Assembly (NCBI GenBank): GCA_020062035.1
Contig: JAGUXD010000180.1
Coordinates: 1 to 7,457 of the forward strand
DNA length: 7,457 bases
Reading direction: 5' to 3'
Source: Candidatus Brocadiia bacterium
GTDB lineage: Bacteria > Planctomycetota > MHYJ01 > JACQXL01
Shown here: positions 1 through 5,481 of the stretch, in pieces
Position numbering within the stretch: the first letter of the stretch is position 1
Layout: the number at the start of each line of letters is the position of its first letter
The notes under the pieces: model-generated
Seen by the model: the letters and a program-made list of their open reading frames with translations, nothing else
Database searches by the model: none
What the model was told of the DNA's origin: nothing
Position numbers and translations under genes: made by a program

Positions 1-1
1 A

Positions 2-117
2 AAGATTAAACACGAATCCCGCTGAAGCGGGACGAATAAAAACGAATTTCACGAATAAGAAATTATATTTACTTATTCGTCTTATTCGTGGTGATTCGTG
101 CCATTCGTGTTTATCTT
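2..117. repeat. Degenerate inverted repeat of CGAAT/ATTCG words
   Basis: The left half carries four CGAAT words (ends near 17, 37, 47 and 56). The right half carries four ATTCG words (starts 75, 84, 94 and 103), around an AT-rich centre at 60-71. The outer ends pair as AAGATTAAACACGAAT (2-17) with ATTCGTGTTTATCTT (103-117), and the inner ends as ACGAATAAG (51-59) with CTTATTCGT (72-80). Right-half words are spaced about 9-10 bp. The arms are imperfect because a GC-rich hairpin (17-32) sits inside the left one. This is seen directly. I infer a dispersed non-coding repeat. It could also be a multi-site protein-binding region, and no known element name can be assigned. Confidence 0.7.
17..32. 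repeat. Short CCCG...CGGG hairpin, copy 1
   Basis: TCCCGC (17-22) and GCGGGA (27-32) form a 6-bp perfect stem with a TGAA loop. It interrupts the left arm of the surrounding CGAAT repeat, between two CGAAT words. It belongs to a set of four similar hairpins in this window, all outside confident genes. No T-run follows, so it is not a typical intrinsic terminator. Confidence 0.6.
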
Positions 118-200
118 ATTTGAAGGCGTTGGGTAAAAATCACGGACTAATTCTGAACTTTGCCAAGATAAAACTGGAAGCCAAGAGAGTAATATATAAC

Positions 201-218
201 CCCCGATGAATATCGGGG
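201..218. repeat. Short CCCG...CGGG hairpin, copy 2
   Basis: CCCCGAT (201-207) pairs with ATCGGGG (212-218) around a GAAT loop. An outer CCAAGA (181-186) can also pair with TCTTGG (219-224), giving a longer interrupted stem. It lies 36 bp before the start of the GspK-like gene and would fall in its leader if transcription begins upstream. No poly-T tract follows directly, so a repeat or leader structure is more likely than a terminator. Confidence 0.6.
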
Positions 219-254
219 TCTTGGTTTCTTGGTCTCTTTATCGTAATTGCATAT

Positions 255-3200
255 ATGAAAAATAGTCGCCAGGCCGTTGTTCTAATTGTTGTCTTGGGTG
301 TCTTAGCACTTCTGGTAATCATCGGCACGCTTTTTTCTATGATTGCTTCGCTTGAAAGGGTATCAGCCAGAAGTTATGTAGATTATGTTCAGGCAAAACT
401 TCACGCCCAGAGCGGTATTCATCATGCTCTTTCTTCTATCAGAGAGCTGGTTAAAGAGAAGGATGGATTAGATAAACTTGCTTATTACGGCGAAGACCTG
501 AATTGCAACGGTAAAATGGACCTGCCAGAGGAAAATCAGGATAATGATAAGATTTTACAGATTCATGATTGTCCTTTATCAAGGGCGGTTAGACCCTCTC
601 TGATGATGGACTTAAATGGAGATGGTAAAATCTCCGAAGAAGATTTGATTGTGGTACGGGGCAGGAAAGTAGGTGTTTCTGGAGTTGTGCCTTCGCAATA
701 TCGTGAAGGAGACTCTTATTTTGCCCTGAAGATAGAAGACCTTGCCAGTCGTATCTATGTCAATATGGAAGACCACGAACACCTGCAAAAGATTCTTGAA
801 AACCTCGCTGATACCGTGGGGCTTGATAGAGAGGTCGGCGAACGAATATATAAGAACAAGCCATACTATTCTTTAGAAGAGATTAAAACAAAAGCAGAAT
901 TAAATACTAAAGAATTTAACCGTATTGAAAACCATATCACTGTCGTTGGCTGGTGTGATAAAAATGTGGTAAATCCGGTGCCCTTAAAAAACCGTGTTGG
1001 AAACCTTAAAATTGGAGATACGATTGATGGATGGAGAGAACTGAGGCCTATTAAGATTGACTTTCCACGCAATGCGAAAGGGGAAATAGTCGGTCGTGCT
1101 CCTGTAAATATCAACACCGCCTCTAAAGAAGTCATTATCGCTCTTATCCGTGACTTGAAAGGGTTTTACCTCAGAGAACCAGCAGATAAATTCTCGCGTA
1201 TGTTCACAACCACGCCTCAAAGTGGTTTTGCATTATTAGCAAATACAGACTTTCAGAAGGCACCTTATTATGCAGGATATGTGAAAATAGGGCGGGTTCT
1301 TGAAACAACTCCTTTTAGCGCTGTTTCAGCAACAGCAATTGCTAATAAGATTATATCCTATCGGACATTATCTGATACATTTCGCTCCTGGCATCAGTTT
1401 AATCTCTTTGTAGAGAACGAACTATTCGGGCTGATTCCAAATCAACAACAAAGGGATGTTCTGAAAGGTAATTTTAATCCCAATACTAATCTTAATGATT
1501 TCAATCCTGATTACAATCGGCTCCTCTGGGTGGACAAGACCGATTTGACATACTACACAACTGAATTCTGTTTTTATCCTACGGGTTATTATAACATATC
1601 TTCTTTAGGCAGGGTCCTGAGCCAGGACAATAAAGTCTTAGGAGAGTCAGAGGTTAAAACTACATTGAAGATCTTTGAGATTTATCGTGAAACCAATCAG
1701 GCACAGTTTTCTGAAGGCACTACCTCCAGGAAAACTGCATGGGGGCCTACTTATAGAAAGTATCGTCAAATGCAATCTCTTCAAGTGATGCCTGAGTTAC
1801 CTGCCTACGAGAGAGACACCAATTATGACGGCTATATCACATTAGCAACTACAGAAAACAGTAATTCAGGCGGTCAGTTCAGGGCATATTTTTATGGTCC
1901 GGATGCGGATAGCGGTGAACCAATACTTTCGGATACCGCTGGTCCTTTTAAGGATAGATTACTTCCTCTTACTGCTGGTAATAGAATAGGAAATCTTTTT
2001 CAGGACGGCATTTATTCGGAAAAAGACTCTATTCCCGCATATACTTATAGACCTTCTGAAGTGATTTGTAGTAATCCTGTACGGCATCCTACTTGTTGTT
2101 GGCGTAGAAGGACTTGTAGTAATCCTAGTCAGCATCCTGTTTGTTGTAATCCTGCTAATAGAACTATTCCTTTTCAACGTCTTATGGTCTCAATGTGGGT
2201 GAAACCACATTTCCGTCCCGAAGACACCCAGAGAACTCGTTGGTTCATTTCTTGGAATGGTCCACCACCCAACGCAACCGCTACTCAGAGGAGAAGGACA
2301 CCTTCATATTTTGGTATCTGGAATGTTGCAAATGCCAGAGTTGACACAGAGCCATCTCAATCAAGATCAAGTTTTATTAATCGTCTCAGTGCCACAACCA
2401 AATACCGTAATTATGCTACGCCGGCTGAGAACAATGCCTGGGATGACCTTTCAATAATAGCCGGCGGATTAGCGGGGGATGGAACTATAGTTACAAGGAA
2501 CAGAATTTATATTAGTGGCACGCCTTTCCTGAATAAGTTGGGCAACAGAAGGTATTATCCGGGGCCGCCTCCGCCTCCCCCGCGCTGGGAAAGGAAGCAG
2601 GTGAAGGAGGGAGAGCGATTGGCATGGAGATGGGTACGAATCCAGGACACAGCAACTCCTTATCCTGAGCCGGCTGAAGGACGTTATCTTCCAGCGGTAC
2701 CATCGGTACCCGGCGGAGCAGTAGCCGGCGGCTGGACCCCTGGAACAGCCTTTCTTGAAGCCGGTTGCTGGATTCATATCGGATGGGAATTCAAGTTGCC
2801 GATGCCCGGCAATTGGGAGCAATATAATCGTCTTTATATTAACGGACGACCATCATCACCACCACAGGTTTATAACAACGCTACTTTGGATACAGCCGTC
2901 TTTCATTCTGGACTCGCTGATAATCTACGATTAGGTGAACGGTCATCTCGTATTGATTATGGTAGTTCTGGCCGCCTCCGATACCCCCATCCGGTTGATT
3001 CTACCATTGATGAGGTTCTTATTGGACCATCTCTCGGTAGAGGGCTGAATAATATTTGGCTGGATGGTAGATATTATATGGGTAATAATAGGTATGATGA
3101 TAAGAGGAATGATAGAGTTTTTACTTCAAGGCAGATAGACCTTAGAAAAGAAAGTAATGCCCCTTCAGGCACGGATATTACCATCTTTTTAGTCCAATGG

Positions 3201-3488
3201 ACTGTTTATCCTGCTAAAACACTTGAACCGAATATTGTTTATCCTGATGGACTTAGTGGTAATATAAATGTTCAGATAACCAATGGTGCGATAATGACAG
3301 ATACAAGGGGAGCAATGCCCGGCACTGGTGGCGGTAGTTTAACACTTTCTGAGCCATTCCGCTATAAACTCTACTTTAATTTAAAAGTAGACCTTAATAA
3401 AGTAGTAACTGATACTCCAATCTTTGACGATATTACATTATATTATTACACTGAGCCCAAAATATTAAGTTGGGCGTATGTGAAGTGA
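255..3488 (+). CDS. gspK: GspK-like minor pseudopilin with LamG-like C-terminal region
   Basis: GspK caps the pseudopilus tip of type II secretion systems in the inner membrane and periplasm. The N-terminus fits: a basic leader (MKNSRQ), a hydrophobic helix at about 8-31, then the amphipathic AKLHAQSGIHHAL (47-59) typical of GspK/PilX. Two GspK-like SAM/helix-hairpin segments follow: YYSLEEIKTKAELNTKEFNR (204-223) and PVNINTASKEVIIAL (283-297), then AIANKIISYR (361-370). EF-hand-like loops lie at 81-92, 119-130 and 521-532. The C-terminal half looks LamG-like: MVSMWVKP (644-651), GCWIHIGWEF (837-846), RLYINGRP (859-866), IDEVLIGPSLG (918-928). A Cys-rich repeat (605-636) and a Pro/Gly segment (769-833) interrupt it; 955-1077 is beta-rich and unassigned. 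GspK is usually about 300-350 residues, so 1077 is very long. ATG255 is the only start before an in-frame stop at 207, and no Shine-Dalgarno is visible. The GspK assignment is good; the ligand of the C-terminal half is unknown. Confidence 0.78.
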   Translation: MKNSRQAVVLIVVLGVLALLVIIGTLFSMIASLERVSARSYVDYVQAKLHAQSGIHHALSSIRELVKEKDGLDKLAYYGEDLNCNGKMDLPEENQDNDKILQIHDCPLSRAVRPSLMMDLNGDGKISEEDLIVVRGRKVGVSGVVPSQYREGDSYFALKIEDLASRIYVNMEDHEHLQKILENLADTVGLDREVGERIYKNKPYYSLEEIKTKAELNTKEFNRIENHITVVGWCDKNVVNPVPLKNRVGNLKIGDTIDGWRELRPIKIDFPRNAKGEIVGRAPVNINTASKEVIIALIRDLKGFYLREPADKFSRMFTTTPQSGFALLANTDFQKAPYYAGYVKIGRVLETTPFSAVSATAIANKIISYRTLSDTFRSWHQFNLFVENELFGLIPNQQQRDVLKGNFNPNTNLNDFNPDYNRLLWVDKTDLTYYTTEFCFYPTGYYNISSLGRVLSQDNKVLGESEVKTTLKIFEIYRETNQAQFSEGTTSRKTAWGPTYRKYRQMQSLQVMPELPAYERDTNYDGYITLATTENSNSGGQFRAYFYGPDADSGEPILSDTAGPFKDRLLPLTAGNRIGNLFQDGIYSEKDSIPAYTYRPSEVICSNPVRHPTCCWRRRTCSNPSQHPVCCNPANRTIPFQRLMVSMWVKPHFRPEDTQRTRWFISWNGPPPNATATQRRRTPSYFGIWNVANARVDTEPSQSRSSFINRLSATTKYRNYATPAENNAWDDLSIIAGGLAGDGTIVTRNRIYISGTPFLNKLGNRRYYPGPPPPPPRWERKQVKEGERLAWRWVRIQDTATPYPEPAEGRYLPAVPSVPGGAVAGGWTPGTAFLEAGCWIHIGWEFKLPMPGNWEQYNRLYINGRPSSPPQVYNNATLDTAVFHSGLADNLRLGERSSRIDYGSSGRLRYPHPVDSTIDEVLIGPSLGRGLNNIWLDGRYYMGNNRYDDKRNDRVFTSRQIDLRKESNAPSGTDITIFLVQWTVYPAKTLEPNIVYPDGLSGNINVQITNGAIMTDTRGAMPGTGGGSLTLSEPFRYKLYFNLKVDLNKVVTDTPIFDDITLYYYTEPKILSWAYVK
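2067..2147 (+). repeat. 48-bp tandem duplication encoding Cys-rich units
   Basis: Two 33-bp blocks (2067-2099 and 2115-2147) match at 27 of 33 positions and lie exactly 48 bp, or 16 codons, apart. A partial third copy (TGTAATCCT, 2145-2153) follows. In the GspK-like protein they encode CSNPVRHPTCC and CSNPSQHPVCC (from residues 605 and 621), then CNP. Six cysteines plus two HP dipeptides fall within 27 residues. The period is a multiple of three, so the reading frame is kept. Disulfide or metal binding is possible but is inference only. Confidence 0.8.
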
Positions 3489-3490
3489 GG
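3487..3490 (+). promoter_or_regulatory. Shine-Dalgarno GAGG overlapping upstream stop
   Basis: GAGG begins inside the TGA stop (3486-3488) of the GspK-like gene and ends 7 bases before ATG3498. The placement fixes the start of the downstream gene and suggests that ribosomes finishing the first gene reinitiate on the second. Confidence 0.7.
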
Positions 3491-3497
3491 ATAAGAT

Positions 3498-4763
3498 ATG
3501 CTCAAAAAAACACTATTGGCTATTAGCTGTTTGCTCTTGGCGATGTGCATTGCTTTTAGCCAGAAAGAAGTAAAAAAAGAAATAGAAATTACTACCGTAA
3601 AGATAAATCAAACCACTAAAGCAGGCGAGAGAATTAAACTTACTTCTTCTATAAGTTTTACAGGCAAATCTACGCTACAGGAAGAAACTATACTTGAGTC
3701 ATATTTGATGATTGAGTTATTCAGTTTACAGGGACAAAAACAGTTCAAGATTGATACACGGTTCTGTTTTGTTGAAGAAGGCAGAAAATTCACTGAGACC
3801 TTTACAACAAAAGACCGCCTGCTACCGCCTGCAAAATATCTTGTTGTTACCCTACCTTCTGGACGGCAAATGATTGAAGACCTAATTTTCTCTGAAGAAC
3901 GACAAAAATCTCTTACGGTTCAATATTATTTTACTATCGGCACACCTCAGGAAAAACTCTGGCTCAGTGAAAAAGAATTCTCCATCCTCACACACTATAT
4001 CCAGGCCGCTAAATCACTCCTTAAAAGTATAGAAGAAGTGGTCGCTAAAAGTAAAACTGAAAAGAAATTGCCGGATAATAATGACTCATTTAGAAAATGG
4101 CTTACTCAAAGACAACAAGAGACATATTTGATTGGTACAGGAATAGATGCCTTTCCTGATGGGACAATTTTGACATATTACCCCTTGACTTATGATAAAC
4201 TTCAAGAAATACGTCAGGGTTTAATCAACAATTTCAACGCTATAGAAAGAACAATGCAATATGCAGGTGAAGATAAAGCATCTCAGAACGGCGATGAACC
4301 GGACCCTGTTTCACCTGTCCTTTTTGTAGATATGAGCATATTAAAACTAATAGAAGACGCAGAAGAACTGATTAGTAAAGAGATAATTTTTGATTTATCT
4401 GCTTTTTTATATTGGTGTCAAGAGCGCATTTCTGATGACTATCGGGCAATAAGTCAGAAACCGAATAAATTAGACCTCTGGAAAACACAAGAAAAACTCT
4501 ATCAACAATGGCTTGATGAATATGACCAATTTGTTGCTGATTATACGCCTCCCGTAGAAAAATTATGGCAGGAATATACTTCTCAATTAACCGCCCAAGA
4601 ACAAATTATATTGGAGCAATTAGACCTCTATCGCCAGGTTATAGAAGGCAAATCCGCACCGGACAACTTAGAGCCACTCAAACTCAAACTAAAAGAGATA
4701 TATGATAGTATCTACGAGGCACTAAAAATTCGTCCTCCCCCGCCACCTCCTGAAGAGGAGTAG
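3498..4763 (+). CDS. Exported protein of unknown function, 421 aa
   Basis: I do not recognise this family. The N-terminus is a clear Sec signal peptide: MLKK, a hydrophobic core at about 5-19, and a likely signal peptidase I site after AFS (21). Cys11 and Cys17 do not sit in a good lipobox (Met precedes Cys17, and Cys11 is too early). Residues about 28-150 look beta-rich and could be an Ig-like or other beta-sandwich domain. From about 155 on it is mostly helical and charged, with long amphipathic stretches at 155-185, 280-310 and 325-410. It ends in a tail of six prolines and three glutamates (413-421). The start follows the GspK-like stop by 9 bases with an overlapping Shine-Dalgarno, so co-expression is likely. 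A periplasmic or secreted partner of the pseudopilin is a reasonable inference. No catalytic motif is visible. Confidence 0.85.
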   Translation: MLKKTLLAISCLLLAMCIAFSQKEVKKEIEITTVKINQTTKAGERIKLTSSISFTGKSTLQEETILESYLMIELFSLQGQKQFKIDTRFCFVEEGRKFTETFTTKDRLLPPAKYLVVTLPSGRQMIEDLIFSEERQKSLTVQYYFTIGTPQEKLWLSEKEFSILTHYIQAAKSLLKSIEEVVAKSKTEKKLPDNNDSFRKWLTQRQQETYLIGTGIDAFPDGTILTYYPLTYDKLQEIRQGLINNFNAIERTMQYAGEDKASQNGDEPDPVSPVLFVDMSILKLIEDAEELISKEIIFDLSAFLYWCQERISDDYRAISQKPNKLDLWKTQEKLYQQWLDEYDQFVADYTPPVEKLWQEYTSQLTAQEQIILEQLDLYRQVIEGKSAPDNLEPLKLKLKEIYDSIYEALKIRPPPPPPEEE

Positions 4764-5070
4764 GACACTCGGCACTTTCCTTGCCTGCCTGCGGACAGAC
4801 CGCACTCCCCTTCCCACCATCTGGCTGAAGAATCTTATATTAAGCCATATTCAAGCGATTTTGTCCATCCATTTCTGAGTTTAATATGGCGGATACGGAA
4901 TACATACTTGTCTTACGAAAGTTGCCTAAAAGTTTACCCTTTTCTTTAGTGAAAATGAACATATTTCCAGTCATAGAGAAGGTTGCATATATGCAAGGTT
5001 TTTAAATATCCCCAAGTGATATAACCTCATCACTGACAATGGGTTAGATTGAAATGCAAGGTGATAGGGG
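4764..5070. other. Intergenic stretch without a supported gene
   Basis: This stretch follows the exported-protein gene. Its first part is C-rich and includes a small TGCGG/CCGCA hairpin (4790-4804, loop ACAGA) 26 bp after the stop, with no T-run. An inverted repeat GCCATATT (4844-4851) / AATATGGC (4883-4890) and a small stem AGTGAT (5015-5020) / ATCACT (5029-5034) are present. ATGCAAGGT occurs twice (4991-4999 and 5053-5061). No ORF with coding character or convincing terminator was found. Confidence 0.5.
4983..4996. promoter_or_regulatory. 14-bp perfect palindrome
   Basis: TTGCATATATGCAA is a perfect palindrome, followed by GGTTTTT. Its first 11 bases recur at 247-257, over the start codon of the GspK-like gene. 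It could be an operator for a dimeric regulator or a very weak terminator (5-bp TTGCA/TGCAA stem). Neither role can be shown from sequence, and no gene start lies close downstream. Confidence 0.3.
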
Positions 5071-5266
5071 GGAATGCTATCCCATACGCCTTTACTACTG
5101 CTTAATCTACCGCTTAATCTACTGCTTAATCTACTGCTTACTTCACTGCTTACTGGACTGCTTAATCTACTGCTTCCTCTTGTGCTTACCGCAGTACTTA
5201 CCGCAGTGCTTACTGGAGTGCTATCCGTAATGCTATCCGGAGTGCTTCCCGGAATGCTATCCTGAT
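5071..5266. repeat. Tandem array of 12-bp repeats, about 16 units
   Basis: Sixteen consecutive 12-bp units run in unbroken phase from 5075 to 5266. Most begin TGCTTA or TGCTAT; the rest of each unit varies. Neighbouring units resemble one another: several TGCTTAATCTAC on the left, ACCGCAG types in the middle and ATCCGG types on the right, as expected from local duplication. The same 12-mer, GGAATGCTATCC, occurs at 5071-5082 and 5251-5262, exactly 15 periods apart. Because 12 is a multiple of 3, frames stay open on both strands: Leu-rich tetrapeptides on +, and x-x-x-Ser tetrapeptides on - with Ser codon AGC or AGT in nearly every unit. There are no identical repeats with unique spacers, so this is not CRISPR. 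Function unknown. Confidence 0.9.
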
Positions 5267-5344
5267 TATTATGAGTAAGGAATTCGTATATTTGTTGTAT
5301 AGGCACCACCCCTGCCATGGTCAAAACGCCCAACGCACAACCCA

Positions 5345-5361
5345 TCCCGACAAAGTCGGGA
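5345..5361. repeat. Short CCCG...CGGG hairpin, copy 3
   Basis: TCCCGAC (5345-5351) pairs with GTCGGGA (5355-5361) around an AAA loop, a 7-bp perfect stem. It lies between the 12-bp array and the end of the acyl-CoA dehydrogenase gene, in a convergent intergenic region. Confidence 0.6.
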
Positions 5362-5424
5362 CACGACACCCAAACCAATATCATTATTCGTCTCATAAAT
5401 CACCATTTTTTAGAGCCAGTTAGA

Positions 5425-5440
5425 CCCCGATTTATCGGGG
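5425..5440. repeat. Short CCCG...CGGG hairpin, copy 4
   Basis: CCCCGA (5425-5430) pairs with TCGGGG (5435-5440) around TTTA. It lies 42 bp beyond the acyl-CoA dehydrogenase stop. It could slow transcription from either side of the convergent pair, but neither strand has the T-run of an intrinsic terminator. Copies 2 and 4 have the same CCCCGA/TCGGGG stem core. Confidence 0.6.
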
Positions 5441-5481
5441 TGATACCCTAATCTCTTAATCCCCTAATTCCCATTTCTTAA

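Noticed and set aside
160..198. Promoter for the GspK-like gene (TTGCCA with TATATA)
   Set aside because: The spacer would be 27 bp, far outside the usual range; no better pair was found in 1-254, so the gene may be read from upstream.
2469..2822. Minus-strand ORF of 117 codons opposite the pseudopilin
   Set aside because: It lies wholly inside the long plus-strand gene, over its GC-rich Pro/Gly segment where stops are rare, and has no protein-family features.
3498..3560. Lipoprotein signal (Cys11 or Cys17) in the 421-aa exported protein
   Set aside because: Cys17 is preceded by Met, which does not fit the lipobox, and Cys11 leaves too short a hydrophobic core. A signal peptidase I site after Ser21 fits better.
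4790..4804. Intrinsic terminator after the exported-protein gene (TGCGG/CCGCA hairpin)
   Set aside because: The stem is only 5 bp and is followed by C-rich sequence rather than a T-run.
5074..5265. Plus-strand Leu-rich ORF of 63 codons through the 12-bp array
   Set aside because: It is the other-strand consequence of the same period-12 repeat and has a very skewed composition. The GGGGGG at 5067-5072 before its ATG is not a convincing Shine-Dalgarno.
5071..5266. CRISPR array
   Set aside because: The period is only 12 bp, units are diverged, and there are no identical repeats separated by unique spacers. No cas genes are present.
4971..5396. Minus-strand ORF of 141 codons with a hydrophobic start and Ser-rich tetrapeptides, preceded by GGTGA
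   Set aside because: Its openness over 192 bp follows automatically from the 12-bp period. The middle residues are not conserved between units, it reads through hairpin copy 3, and it resembles no family I know. A conserved homologue would overturn this.
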